Below are positions 27,857 through 36,580 of a DNA stretch of 64,000 nt, piece after piece. The notes under the pieces are model-generated. The model had not been told where the DNA came from, made no database searches, and worked only from the letters and a program-made list of their open reading frames with translations. How positions within the stretch are numbered: the stretch's first letter is position 1; every line of letters starts with the position of its first letter. The translations under genes were made by a program, and so were the position numbers. The stretch covers positions 186,001 through 250,000 of the forward strand of contig NZ_JAINFL010000003.1 in the NCBI RefSeq assembly GCF_022458895.1, in the 5' to 3' direction. This stretch comes from Roseihalotalea indica. GTDB taxonomy: Bacteria; Bacteroidota; Bacteroidia; Cytophagales; Cyclobacteriaceae.

Positions 27857-28246
27857 TTAATGAACCCGACTGTAAACACTCACTACAGGGGCTGTGTCGG
27901 ATGTTTGGGGCGGATTTATTTGAGTTAGCTTTAGTTGATCATTTTCTATAACCTGATAGGCGCATTCGTACTTTACCTGGTCCATATAGAGATAAAGGCG
28001 GTTATTCTCTTTTTCGTCATCTAACTTATACTGGCAATTAAAAGAAGTATGGGCATTGAATTTTATGGTGTAATTACTACTTCCGTCAAATTGTATGGTG
28101 ATGCCATTGTCTACGCTTTTCCAGGAACCTATCAGCTGCTTTGAAGCATCATTGTTAAAATCTGCTTCGGTACATCGCATCAGTAAGCCTATTACTACAA
28201 TAACAGGAAGGGTAGCTTTCAAAAAAGTTAAAATAGTACGGTTCAT
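27857..28246 (-). CDS. Small lipoprotein, lipocalin-like
   Basis: This is a 129-residue protein with a lipoprotein signal ending LLMRC (Cys25). The remainder looks like a small antiparallel beta-barrel: IGSWKSVDNGITIQFDGSSNYTIKFN, CQYKLDDEKENNRLYLYM and DQLKLTQI. This pattern, a W after G-S/T and alternating strands, is common in Bacteroidota lipocalin-like domains. Ligand and role are unknown. It is transcribed alone, divergent from the methyltransferase-like gene. Confidence 0.75.
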   Translation of the reverse strand: MNRTILTFLKATLPVIVVIGLLMRCTEADFNNDASKQLIGSWKSVDNGITIQFDGSSNYTIKFNAHTSFNCQYKLDDEKENNRLYLYMDQVKYECAYQVIENDQLKLTQINPPQTSDTAPVVSVYSRVH

Positions 28247-28466
28247 GTTCTAATTAATCGGGGCTTTTACCGTGGTCAATTTTGTTTTGTAGTGGTAACG
28301 CTACCCAACGTGGTTTATGGTAAACTTTCTGTTGTTTAATATCAAGTGGGTTGCCATAAATCAAGTAAATAACTGGCCATTGAAGGGTGAAATCGCGTAT
28401 TTTATACTTATCTGCCCGGAAATCAAAAGGCTAAATACTATTGTGCGCCTCAGCCGTTTAAAACCC

Positions 28467-29156
28467 ATGGATTTATACAGCCAAAAAGGAAAAAGCATAC
28501 CCCAGAAAATCGTTATTATCACCTTAGAGCTTTTACTACTGGGTTTTTCTTACTGGATTCTGTTCAAAGGTGGGGGAGGTAAATTGCTGGGATGGTTTGG
28601 TATGGAGAATGTTAACGGGGTATGGGAAAGAAAAGTGATCATTTTCAGTTTCTCAGTAATTGTTTTTCTGCGGATGGGGTTTATGATGCTCTACCTTCTG
28701 AAGCGAAAAATACCCTGGGAAGAAAGTTTCAGCGTGCCCTTTGCTTTTGCGCTTTACTACGTAGGGTTTTCCTTGCTAGTGCTTCCTGCCCACCAATCCA
28801 TAGACTATGTGGATTATCTGGGTATGCTGCTATTTTTAGCAGGGTCATTTATTAATACTTATTCGGAATTACAGAGGCATTTCTGGAAAAAGTTACCGGA
28901 ACATAAGGGGAAACTATATACGGAAGGACTGTTCCGGTACGCTATGCACATAAACTTTTTTGGTGATCTACTCTGGGTAAGTGCTTACGCCATCATCACC
29001 AGAAATTATTATTCGGTAGCTATTCCCTTATTTCTGTTTTGCCTGTTTGCATTTTATAACATTCCCGCGCTGGATAGCTATTTGAAGTCCAGGTACGGAC
29101 CCCAGTTTGATGAATACAGCGCCAGAACCAAGAAATTTATTCCATTCATTTACTAA
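28467..29156 (+). CDS. Isoprenylcysteine methyltransferase-like membrane protein (DUF1295 type)
   Basis: The ATG at 28467 (MDLYSQKGKSIPQK) gives a 229-residue polytopic protein with about five to six membrane helices; the frame is open upstream to 28317 but that segment looks non-native. The C-terminal pattern LYTEGLFRYAMHINFFGDLLWVSAYA and RYGPQFDEYSARTKKFIPF is typical of ICMT/phospholipid methyltransferase and DUF1295 proteins, which bind S-adenosylmethionine or NADPH in the membrane. The substrate is unknown. The serine hydrolase gene starts 6 bases after it, so the two are probably co-transcribed. Confidence 0.8.
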   Translation: MDLYSQKGKSIPQKIVIITLELLLLGFSYWILFKGGGGKLLGWFGMENVNGVWERKVIIFSFSVIVFLRMGFMMLYLLKRKIPWEESFSVPFAFALYYVGFSLLVLPAHQSIDYVDYLGMLLFLAGSFINTYSELQRHFWKKLPEHKGKLYTEGLFRYAMHINFFGDLLWVSAYAIITRNYYSVAIPLFLFCLFAFYNIPALDSYLKSRYGPQFDEYSARTKKFIPFIY

Positions 29157-29162
29157 AGCTAC

Positions 29163-30278
29163 ATGAAAAGGTGCTTTCTATTGTTAACTGTGGCTATTCT
29201 GCTGGGTTGCCGGGGAAAAGGCCCGTCGGACACTACGACCCCGACTCTAAATGCTCCTAAGCCTATCACGCAGGCGCAGGTAGACACGATTATCGCCTAC
29301 ATTGACCCTTTTCCTGAGCAAACCCAGTTAGCGGTGGCACTGGTGCAAGATACTGTTGTTACTTTTATAGGTATCAGCAAAGAAAATGATACGCTTCGTA
29401 CGCTGGAAAACCGGCATGCTGCGTTTGAGGTCGGATCTATCACCAAGGTGTTTACATGTGCTTTGCTCTGTCAGTATGTCAATCAAGGGAAAGTTAATTT
29501 GAGTGATCCTATACAGAAGTATCTGTCTTTCCCTTTAAACCCGCAGGAGCCAAGGGCGCAGGAAATCACGTTGCGGCAACTGGCAAACCATACCTCCGGT
29601 CTTCCGCGCATGCCCGGAAACTTCGATGCCACTGTAACAGACCCGGAGAATCCGTATAAGAACTATGGTCGAGAGGCTCTGGAAACGTATCTGAAAGAAA
29701 GTTTGCAACTCCAGCAGTCGCCTGGCGAGCAGTATGCCTACTCCAACCTGGGCGCAGGTATATTAGGCTATATTCTCTCAAGCTTAGCCAGTCAGTCTTA
29801 CCCATCTTTGCTACAGGAAAAGATTTTAACACCCTTGCAAATGCAAAATTCATCCGCTGAAAAAGAAAGCTGGCCGGTAGAGGTGGTCACCGGAAGAGCA
29901 CCCTCCGGTAGCCCGACCTCTAACTGGGATCTGAATGCTCTGCAAGGGGCTGGCGCTATATTCTCTACCACCGAAGATTTGACGAAGTTTATCCGGGCAA
30001 ACTTTCAGGCTGATGCTGTCTTTGATCTTCAGAAGAAGGAAACGTTCAGGGTTTCTGAATCAATGAGTTTAGCGCTGGGTTGGCATATCAGACATACCGA
30101 AACGGGTGAGCAATGGCACTGGCACAATGGTGGCACAGGTGGTTATAGTTCTTGTCTGGTACTGAATAAAGATACCCGGCAGGGGGTTGTTATATTATCC
30201 AATGTATCGGCGTTTCATGGCTCTTCCCAAAACATTGGTCAATTGTGTTTTAGCCTGATGCGATCATTAACGCAATAG
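29163..30278 (+). CDS. Serine hydrolase lipoprotein, class C beta-lactamase family
   Basis: This is a 371-residue penicillin-binding-protein-like hydrolase with a lipoprotein signal (AILLGC, Cys16). The active-site motifs are visible: SxxK in VGSITKVFTCALL, YxN in YAYSNLGAGILGY, and HxG in HNGGTGGYSS near the C-terminus. Members include AmpC lactamases, D-aminopeptidases and esterases. The fold alone does not show which, and no AmpR-type regulator is adjacent. It starts 6 bases after the preceding membrane methyltransferase-like gene. Confidence 0.92.
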   Translation: MKRCFLLLTVAILLGCRGKGPSDTTTPTLNAPKPITQAQVDTIIAYIDPFPEQTQLAVALVQDTVVTFIGISKENDTLRTLENRHAAFEVGSITKVFTCALLCQYVNQGKVNLSDPIQKYLSFPLNPQEPRAQEITLRQLANHTSGLPRMPGNFDATVTDPENPYKNYGREALETYLKESLQLQQSPGEQYAYSNLGAGILGYILSSLASQSYPSLLQEKILTPLQMQNSSAEKESWPVEVVTGRAPSGSPTSNWDLNALQGAGAIFSTTEDLTKFIRANFQADAVFDLQKKETFRVSESMSLALGWHIRHTETGEQWHWHNGGTGGYSSCLVLNKDTRQGVVILSNVSAFHGSSQNIGQLCFSLMRSLTQ

Positions 30279-30345
30279 TGCTTCTCTTTTTTGATAAATA
30301 ATGGGTAAGTAACGATATATTTACAGCAATCAACCTTTTTCCTAT

Positions 30346-30651
30346 ATGATCTACATTACTCAATTAATTTATATTCGAGAAGGGCAAGAGGCTACGTTTC
30401 ATGAGTTTGAGAATGTGGCTATTCCTATCATCGCCAACTATAGAGGAGAGCTCTTGCTACGTTTACGGCCAGATGCTTCTTCTGTAGTCGAAGCTTCTTC
30501 GGAAGTTCCTTACGAAGTGCACCTGGTAAGCTTTCCCGCCGAAAAAGATTTTGAGCAGTTTATGCAAGACGAGGAACGAAAAAACTACCTTCATCTGAAA
30601 GAGCAATCTATTCGGGCCGTTACGCTGATTAAAGGACACCAACTCGGTTAA
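30346..30651 (+). CDS. DUF1330-like small protein
   Basis: This is a 101-residue cytoplasmic protein with the dimeric alpha-beta barrel (ferredoxin-like) pattern: YITQLIYIREGQEATFHEFENVAIPI and YEVHLVSFPAEKDFEQFMQDEERKNY. The family includes small enzymes of unclear function and monooxygenase-like folds. The next gene is 84 bases away. Confidence 0.75.
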   Translation: MIYITQLIYIREGQEATFHEFENVAIPIIANYRGELLLRLRPDASSVVEASSEVPYEVHLVSFPAEKDFEQFMQDEERKNYLHLKEQSIRAVTLIKGHQLG

Positions 30652-30735
30652 ACAGTAAGCCAAAGAAGTGAGGCACTGTATTAGAAATACTATCTTAGCC
30701 CAACTAAGTGTTCAGGTATCCTAACTTTACCAATT

Positions 30736-31275
30736 ATGCGTAAGCTCGTCTATTATGTTGCTACTTCTCTGGATGGGTACATTTCTGGCCCTAATGATGC
30801 GGTTGATAAATTTGTGGCTGAAGGCCCATTGGTAGAACAGTACCTAAAGGATCTTCAGGAGTTTGATACCGTTATCATGGGGCGCAAAACGTATGAGTTT
30901 GGGTATGAATACGGTATGCAGCCAGGGCAGCCAGCCTATCCTCACATGCTACATTATATTTTTTCTGATTCGCTAGTTCTGGATAATCCTCACTCTCAGA
31001 TGCAGGTGGTAGGGCACGATGCTGCCTTGGTAAAGCAACTGAAAGCAGAAGAAGGCACAGATATATACCTCTGCGGAGGTGGTATCTTTGCGGGCTGGTT
31101 GCTCGATCTGGGGCTAATCGATGTGTTGAAGATTAAATTAAACCCTATTGTACTAGGTGCCGGCACACCGCTGTTTGGCCCATCCAAAACATCACCGTTG
31201 TTAGAGCTAATGGCCTCTCAGGAATTTGACGGGGGTGTTTCTCTCCGTACCTACGGTATTCGGTACGAAAAATAA
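30736..31275 (+). CDS. Dihydrofolate reductase-family protein (RibD C-terminal type)
   Basis: This is a 179-residue NADPH-dependent reductase-like protein. It begins with the typical RKLVYYVATSLDGYISGPND, has VIMGRKTYEFGY, IYLCGGGIFAGWLLDLGLIDVLKIKLNPIVLGAGTPLF, and ends with VSLRTYGIRYEK. This family (YyaP/YwjB-like) shares the DHFR fold but is rarely the true dihydrofolate reductase. The substrate is unknown. It is a single gene. Confidence 0.9.
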   Translation: MRKLVYYVATSLDGYISGPNDAVDKFVAEGPLVEQYLKDLQEFDTVIMGRKTYEFGYEYGMQPGQPAYPHMLHYIFSDSLVLDNPHSQMQVVGHDAALVKQLKAEEGTDIYLCGGGIFAGWLLDLGLIDVLKIKLNPIVLGAGTPLFGPSKTSPLLELMASQEFDGGVSLRTYGIRYEK

Positions 31276-31417
31276 AGCAAAAGACTGTCTAAGAGCTAGT
31301 TTGGGCCATTAAAATGGCAGATGATGGATTTATAACCAGCAAAAACCAAACAACTCCTTCTGCTTATCGTGTTAACCTGTTGAAGCATTTTTAGAGGATT
31401 ATACTACCACTTAAACT

Positions 31418-32506
31418 ATGTTAGAGACTTTAGAAAAAATTAACACTGAAAATACTATGCACGATTACCTGATTGCCCTGGGTATTATCGTGCTGGGTTT
31501 TATCCTTACCCGCATCATCCGGTATATTGTCAATCGTCAGCTAAAAAAGCTGACCGAAGCTACTGAAACCTCGGTTGATGACTATGTTATTGAGAGCATT
31601 AATAAGTTTGGTATCCCCATCCTGTATTTTGCTTCTATCTACATAGGTATCAAGTCACTGACCCTTACTCCAGGGGTGAACAATGTGGTACGAGTCGCCA
31701 CTCTGATCATCGTAACGTTTTTTGCAATTCGGTTTGTCTCTACCACCATTCTTCTTTTGCTGCGTGCGTATGTACGGCGACAAGAAAACGGTGAGGAAAA
31801 GGTAAAGCAGATTGGCGGTATTATGCTGATCTTTAATATCATCATCTGGGCCATCGGTTTGTTGTTGCTGCTAGATAATTTCGGAGTAGACGTTACGGCC
31901 ATGATCGCCGGTCTGGGAATTGGGGGTATTGCCATTGCTCTGGCGGCACAGAACATTCTGGGCGATTTATTTAACTACTTTGTAATCTTCTTTGACCGCC
32001 CCTTTGAGATTGGTGATTTCATTATTATTGACGATAAATTAGGTACGGTAGAAGCTATTGGCATTAAAACCACCCGCGTTAAGAGCCTCTCGGGTGAGCA
32101 ACTGGTCTTCTCTAACAGTGATCTGACGAGCTCCCGTATTCATAACTACAAACGTATGCAACGGCGCCGCATCGTATTCGGAGTAAGCGTGGTCTACCAA
32201 ACCCCGCTGGAGCAGGTTAAAGAAATACCCAGCATCCTGCGCAAAGCTGTGGAAACGCAAGAATTAGCCCAATTTGACCGGGCGCACTTCAAAGCTTATG
32301 GCGAATCCAGCCTCAATTTCGAGGTGGTTTATATTGTGCTCACAGCCGATTTTAATCAGTATATGGATGTGCAACAGGCCATCAATCTGATCATCTTTGA
32401 GGAATTTGAAAAGCAAGGCATCGAATTCGCTTACCCTACTCGCACGCTGTATATGGCCGGCCAGAAAGAAAACGAGGAACAGGAAGTAAGCCCCTATCAA
32501 TCTTGA
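31418..32506 (+). CDS. Mechanosensitive ion channel, MscS family
   Basis: This is a 362-residue inner-membrane channel with four to five membrane segments. The pore-lining helix and beta domain are visible: DVTAMIAGLGIGGIAIALAAQNILGDLFNYFVIFFDRPFEIGDFI, followed by GTVEAIGIKTTRVKSLSGEQLVFSNSDL. It releases solutes on hypo-osmotic shock. It is monocistronic and is followed by repeat-rich DNA. Confidence 0.93.
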   Translation: MLETLEKINTENTMHDYLIALGIIVLGFILTRIIRYIVNRQLKKLTEATETSVDDYVIESINKFGIPILYFASIYIGIKSLTLTPGVNNVVRVATLIIVTFFAIRFVSTTILLLLRAYVRRQENGEEKVKQIGGIMLIFNIIIWAIGLLLLLDNFGVDVTAMIAGLGIGGIAIALAAQNILGDLFNYFVIFFDRPFEIGDFIIIDDKLGTVEAIGIKTTRVKSLSGEQLVFSNSDLTSSRIHNYKRMQRRRIVFGVSVVYQTPLEQVKEIPSILRKAVETQELAQFDRAHFKAYGESSLNFEVVYIVLTADFNQYMDVQQAINLIIFEEFEKQGIEFAYPTRTLYMAGQKENEEQEVSPYQS

Positions 32507-32585
32507 TGATGAATGAGTAATGACGGGTGAGCAATTTGCGGAGTGTTTCGTGTAAAACAATCAGCTGAGAACCTTATCTGACTAG
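32507..32585. repeat. ATGA/ATGAC-rich short-period repeat patch
   Basis: The words tgatgatgaatgagtaatgac (from 32502) resemble the patch at 1496-1530 and, in reverse complement, the patch at about 32678-32708. They appear to be a recurrent intergenic simple-sequence element in this genome. Confidence 0.4.
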
Positions 32586-32676
32586 GCGGTGGTCAGCAGG
32601 AGGCTGTACAGGTGTGCACCGCCTCCTGCCACCCGCTTTCTGGTATGTCACTGAAAGGTATCAGAATAATGTCTAT
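32586..32676. repeat. ~90 bp dispersed intergenic repeat, copy A
   Basis: The sequence matches copy B (35786-35872) at roughly four of five positions over about 85 bases, in the same orientation. It carries a strong structure here: a 9-bp stem gcaggaggc (32596-32604) / gcctcctgc (32621-32629) stacked on an inner ggtg-tg-cacc hairpin (32611-32620). The shared tail includes the words atgtc and tcagaa, then atgtcta. It sits ~100 bases upstream of the response regulator gene. Confidence 0.7.
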
Positions 32677-32716
32677 TAATCATTACTCATCAGTCATTAA
32701 TCATTATTACCCCCGG

Positions 32717-32747
32717 TTGTCCGCTTCTTTCCAAAATACTATCTTCG
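32717..32747 (+). promoter_or_regulatory. Candidate promoter for the two-component operon
   Basis: TTG at 32717-32719 and TATCTTCG at 32740-32747 have the spacing of Bacteroidota -33 / -7 elements. The response regulator ATG is at 32776. Confidence 0.35.
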
Positions 32748-32775
32748 TCGGAAGAATCTGGCACAATAGCAACCT

Positions 32776-34152
32776 ATGGGAAGTCCTACAAAACAAGCGC
32801 GATCCATTCTGATCATTGATGATGATGCGGATGTACTGCATTCGGCCCGTATGTTTTTAAAGCAGTACTTTGGGCAGGTCGATACGCAGGAAGACCCTAG
32901 TCAGATCAATGCGCTGATCTCAAAAAACCATTATGATGTGGTGCTGTTGGACATGAATTTCCGCCGGGGTGAACACGACGGGCGGGAAGGGTTATACTGG
33001 CTGGAGCGCATTCGCACTATTGACCCAAAAGCCGGGGTGATCCTGATCACTGCTTATGGTGACGTTGATCTGGCCGTAGAGGCTATGCGGTTAGGGGCGG
33101 CTAACTTTGTGCTGAAGCCCTGGAAGAATCAGAAACTGCTGGAGTCAGTAGAGGCCGCACTGAGCCGACAGCAATCGGCCCATCAGCCTAAAAAAGCTTC
33201 CGCGAAAGCAGGAGAAGCTCCGGAAATGATCGGGCAGTCGGCCCCTATGCGGCAGGTGTATCAGCTGATTGGTAAAGTAGCCGCTACGGATGCCAATGTG
33301 CTGATTTTGGGCGAGAACGGAACGGGAAAAGACATGGTTGCTCAGGCACTGCACTACCGCTCCCTACGAAAGAACAATCCCTTTGTGCGGATTGATGTGG
33401 GCGCTCTGACTGCCACCCTGTTTGAAAGCGAATTGTTTGGGCACGTGAAAGGCGCGTTTACCGATGCGTATCAGGACAAGGCAGGGAAGTTTGAACTGGC
33501 AGCGGGCGGCACGCTTTTTCTGGATGAAATCGGGAATCTTTCTCTTCCTCAACAGGCCAAATTACTGACGGCCCTGCAAAACCGAAAAATCAGCCGGGTT
33601 GGATCGAATCAGGAAGTAACCGTTGATATCCGACTGGTGTGTGCTACTAACATGCCACTGTACGATATGGCCACCGATCAACCCACTAGTCAGGAGGGAG
33701 TTTTTCGTCAGGATTTGTTGTATCGGATCAATACGGTGGAAATTACGGTGCCGCCATTGCGAGAGCGGCTGGATGATATTCCGTTGCTGGCCGAGTACTT
33801 TCTGGAGCAATATGCTGAGAAGTATCATAAGCCCAAACCTGCTCTTAATGAAGCCGCTGTTCGCCAGCTGACGCGCTATGCCTGGCCAGGAAATGTGCGG
33901 GAGCTGCAACATGCTATTGAGCGAGCCATCATCCTTAGCGATCAACTCACGTTACAACCCCAGGACCTAGCTTTGGGTGCCATGCCGGCTACCGTCACTA
34001 CTTCGGATGCTCCGAAAACGCTGGATGAGAACGAACGGAATTTTATTAAACAGGCACTAGACCGAAACCAGGGAAACATTACCCAAACGGCCAAAGAACT
34101 AGGCATTACTCGCACTGCCCTCTACCGACGTCTGGAAAAATACGGACTCTGA
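32776..34152 (+). CDS. Sigma-54-type response regulator (REC-AAA+-Fis)
   Basis: This is a 458-residue NtrC-like regulator. The receiver domain spans residues ~10-130 with phospho-acceptor Asp59 (DVVLLDMNF) and Lys in LKPW. The AAA+ domain has Walker A GENGTGKD (179-186), a Walker B LFLDEIGN and the sigma-54 contact loop written GAFTDA instead of the canonical GAFTGA. A Fis-type helix-turn-helix is at the C-terminus (QGNITQTAKELGITRTALYRRL). The histidine kinase gene follows 108 bases downstream. The target genes are not evident. Confidence 0.94.
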   Translation: MGSPTKQARSILIIDDDADVLHSARMFLKQYFGQVDTQEDPSQINALISKNHYDVVLLDMNFRRGEHDGREGLYWLERIRTIDPKAGVILITAYGDVDLAVEAMRLGAANFVLKPWKNQKLLESVEAALSRQQSAHQPKKASAKAGEAPEMIGQSAPMRQVYQLIGKVAATDANVLILGENGTGKDMVAQALHYRSLRKNNPFVRIDVGALTATLFESELFGHVKGAFTDAYQDKAGKFELAAGGTLFLDEIGNLSLPQQAKLLTALQNRKISRVGSNQEVTVDIRLVCATNMPLYDMATDQPTSQEGVFRQDLLYRINTVEITVPPLRERLDDIPLLAEYFLEQYAEKYHKPKPALNEAAVRQLTRYAWPGNVRELQHAIERAIILSDQLTLQPQDLALGAMPATVTTSDAPKTLDENERNFIKQALDRNQGNITQTAKELGITRTALYRRLEKYGL

Positions 34153-34260
34153 AAACGCATCGAGTGAAAGAAGTAAGCCGATGATCACGAATATGAACAT
34201 CTAAACTATTATCTAAGTATTCATCACACATTGTTCTCTGTTAATAATTAACCGCCAGCT

Positions 34261-35649
34261 ATGGTTCTAAAGCGTTTTTCTCTGTTAGTGGTTATACGAG
34301 TGCTACTGCTGCTCGCAACCCTCACCGGATTCACGCTGATCTTCGGGCGAGCCGACCTGTTCTTTAATCAGATTATTCTGGGAGGCATTATCCTGATTCA
34401 GGTGTATGACCTGATCAGGTTTGTGCACCGCACTAACGATGAACTTGCCAAACTCTTCCTGGCAATTAAGCATTCCGATTTTACCGTTAATTTTTCTCAT
34501 AACAGTCATTCGGGCATGAGGTCTTTGCATTCAGCCATGAAGGAGATTATGGAATCTTACAAGCAGGTAAAGATTGAGAAAGAAGCCCAGTTTCAGTATC
34601 TCCGCCTGCTGGTGCAACACCTGAAGGTAGGCATTATATCTATCAAAGGAGAGGATGACATTGCCCTGATCAACCCGCCCGCGCTGGATTTTCTTCAGAT
34701 GGGAATGTACCACCATTGGAAAAATATTCAGCGGAAGCGGCCTCAGTTTGTAGAAGCAGTAGAAGCCATGCAGGATGGTGAAAGTCATCTGTTGGAGCTA
34801 ACTATCGAGGGGCAAACCCGGCGGTTATCGGTGCAGCTTAATCAGGTGCAGCTATTGCAGGAATCTTATAAGATCATCACGTTGCATGATATTGAGCAGG
34901 AGATAAACCGGAGCGAGATGGAAGCCTACCATAAACTCATCCGCATTCTGACCCACGAGATTATGAATTCCGTTACTCCCATATCATCCCTGACTGAAAC
35001 TCTGCTCATGATGCTGGAAAACGAAGCCGGAGAGGTGAAATCGCTACAGGAGGTAGAGCCTGATTACCTGGAAGATCTGGCCTATTCGCTGCGGACCATT
35101 CAGAAGCGGACCGATGGGTTACTAACATTTGTGGAAGATTACCGCCGCCTGACCAAAGTGCCCAAACCCCAGCAACAGGAAGCACGGGTGCAGGAGTTGG
35201 TGGATGATGTAAGCAGGCTGATGCGGGGTGAGTGCCAGAAGCGAGGCATTACTTTTCAGGTGCAGGTTCAGCCACCCGAGCTTATGCTCTTTATTGACTA
35301 CCAGCAAATTGAGCAAGTGTTAATCAACCTGTTGACGAATAGTATATATGCCGTAGCTCATCAAGCCGAACCGCACATTAGCCTGAAAGCCTATACTCTG
35401 GCGGATAAAACCATCGTGGAAGTAGCTGACAATGGAGAGGGAATTCCACCTGATAAAGTTGATGAAATTTTTGTGCCCTTCTTCTCTACCAAAGAGAAAG
35501 GTTCGGGTATTGGCCTGAGCCTTTCCCGGAATATTATGACTCTGCACGGAGGCAATATTCGAGTGGCCTCCCAGCCCGGATTGCAAACAGTATTCTCGCT
35601 CCATTTTCAATCCATAGCCCAGCCGCTACCCGAGCAAGTTAGCTTATGA
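34261..35649 (+). CDS. Sensor histidine kinase (NtrY-like)
   Basis: This is a 462-residue membrane kinase, the likely partner of the preceding response regulator. Two adjacent membrane helices (about 8-60) with almost no periplasmic loop suggest sensing within the membrane or cytoplasm. A linker/PAS-like region follows (about 100-215). The phospho-acceptor His lies in RILTHEIMNSVTPISSL. The ATPase boxes are NLLTNSIYAVA (N), VADNGEGIP (G1), FVPFFSTKEKGSGIGLSLSRNIM (F/G2) and HGGNI. The input signal is unknown. Confidence 0.94.
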   Translation: MVLKRFSLLVVIRVLLLLATLTGFTLIFGRADLFFNQIILGGIILIQVYDLIRFVHRTNDELAKLFLAIKHSDFTVNFSHNSHSGMRSLHSAMKEIMESYKQVKIEKEAQFQYLRLLVQHLKVGIISIKGEDDIALINPPALDFLQMGMYHHWKNIQRKRPQFVEAVEAMQDGESHLLELTIEGQTRRLSVQLNQVQLLQESYKIITLHDIEQEINRSEMEAYHKLIRILTHEIMNSVTPISSLTETLLMMLENEAGEVKSLQEVEPDYLEDLAYSLRTIQKRTDGLLTFVEDYRRLTKVPKPQQQEARVQELVDDVSRLMRGECQKRGITFQVQVQPPELMLFIDYQQIEQVLINLLTNSIYAVAHQAEPHISLKAYTLADKTIVEVADNGEGIPPDKVDEIFVPFFSTKEKGSGIGLSLSRNIMTLHGGNIRVASQPGLQTVFSLHFQSIAQPLPEQVSL

Positions 35650-35785
35650 TTTCTTCTTCCAATATCATAACAAAGAACGAAAACAGTTTTGCGAGTATGA
35701 ATCACTCCAATAGAGTTTATTCCGATCATTATGAAAGAAGCAATGTCCTGATCCGTATCTGACCGGATAGGTAAGTGTTGCCGGA

Positions 35786-35872
35786 GATGGTCAACGGGAA
35801 GCTGTACAGGGAACCGACCTCCTGCCAACCACTTCCTGATATGTCTCTAAAAGAAGATCAGAATTATGTCTA
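35786..35872. repeat. ~90 bp dispersed intergenic repeat, copy B
   Basis: This is the second copy of the repeat at 32586-32676, same orientation. It keeps tggtcaacg, gctgtacagg, cctcctgcca and the tail tatgtct, atcagaa and tatgtcta, but the 9-bp stem of copy A is degraded by substitutions (gggaagc against gacctcc). It lies between the histidine kinase stop and the HD oxygenase start at 35899, so the two copies bracket the two-component operon. Confidence 0.7.
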
Positions 35873-35898
35873 ATATTGTAACTTGAAAAGTAAAGCAC

Positions 35899-36474
35899 AT
35901 GAAGAAAACTTCCCCGCAGATTACAGTAAACGAAATATTTAATCTATACCAGCGCTTCGGGAACGACTCCTATGGTGAGTCAGTGACGCAACTGGAACAT
36001 ATGGTGCAAAGCGCCCAGCTGGCTGAGCAGGAAGGGTACGACGAGGAAGTGATTCTGGCTGCTTTTTTTCATGACATCGGGCACCTCTACGAAACAGAAT
36101 ATACCGAGCAGATGGGCAAGTTCGGAGCACAGCAACACGACAAGATTGGCGGAGACTTTCTGCGGGAACGAGGGTTCTCCGAGCGCATGGCCCGGCTGGT
36201 AGAAAGCCACGTAGAAGCCAAACGATACCTTACTTACCGCTATCCCGACTATTACGCTACCCTGTCGGAAGCCAGCAAAGAAACACTACGGTACCAGGGT
36301 GGACCCATGAGTAAGGAAGAGGCCGAAGCCTTTGAGCAGGATGAACTGTTTGACCTGATCATCAGAATGCGCTATTGGGATGATGAAGCCAAAATACCAG
36401 ATCGCCCCGTGACTGATGTGAGCCAATACCAGCAAATGTGTCTGCACTATCTGACTCAACGATCTGAAATCTAA
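35899..36474 (+). CDS. PhnZ-like HD-domain oxygenase
   Basis: This is a 191-residue HD-fold protein closely resembling PhnZ, the mixed-valent di-iron oxygenase that cleaves 2-amino-1-hydroxyethylphosphonate to glycine and phosphate. Matching features are YGESVTQLEHMVQSA (Tyr/Glu/His of the PhnZ active site), AAFFHDIGH, QHDKIGGDFLRERGFSERMARLVESHVEAKRYL, LRYQGGPMSKEEAEAFE and a late Asp-containing RYWDDEAK. No PhnY/TmpA-type hydroxylase or phosphonate transporter is adjacent, so the substrate could be another small aminophosphonate or an unrelated compound. It is monocistronic. Confidence 0.85.
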   Translation: MKKTSPQITVNEIFNLYQRFGNDSYGESVTQLEHMVQSAQLAEQEGYDEEVILAAFFHDIGHLYETEYTEQMGKFGAQQHDKIGGDFLRERGFSERMARLVESHVEAKRYLTYRYPDYYATLSEASKETLRYQGGPMSKEEAEAFEQDELFDLIIRMRYWDDEAKIPDRPVTDVSQYQQMCLHYLTQRSEI

Positions 36475-36568
36475 TACGCTCTTACCCGCTTACCCATCGG
36501 CAAGAATTTCCGGGGTTTTTCACCCATGATCTATCTGGTTTAGCTACTTTCCTTATGAAGTTTTTTTC

Positions 36569-36576
36569 TACCTTTG
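36569..36576 (+). promoter_or_regulatory. Candidate -7 element immediately before the DtxR-type gene
   Basis: TACCTTTG is a perfect TAnnTTTG element. It ends only 4 bases before the ATG at 36581. If real, transcription would begin at or inside that ATG. This favours the second ATG at 36590 (MTTHTVENYL) as the true start, with an extremely short leader. Confidence 0.4.
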
Positions 36577-36580
36577 GGAA

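Noticed and set aside
29163..30278. Serine hydrolase considered as an antibiotic-resistance beta-lactamase
   Set aside because: Class C motifs are shared by many peptidases and esterases; nothing specific to AmpC and no ampR neighbour.
32759..32775. TGGCAC just before the response regulator ATG, resembling the -24 half of a sigma-54 promoter
   Set aside because: The -12 half (TTGC) is absent at the required distance, and the site is too close to the start codon.
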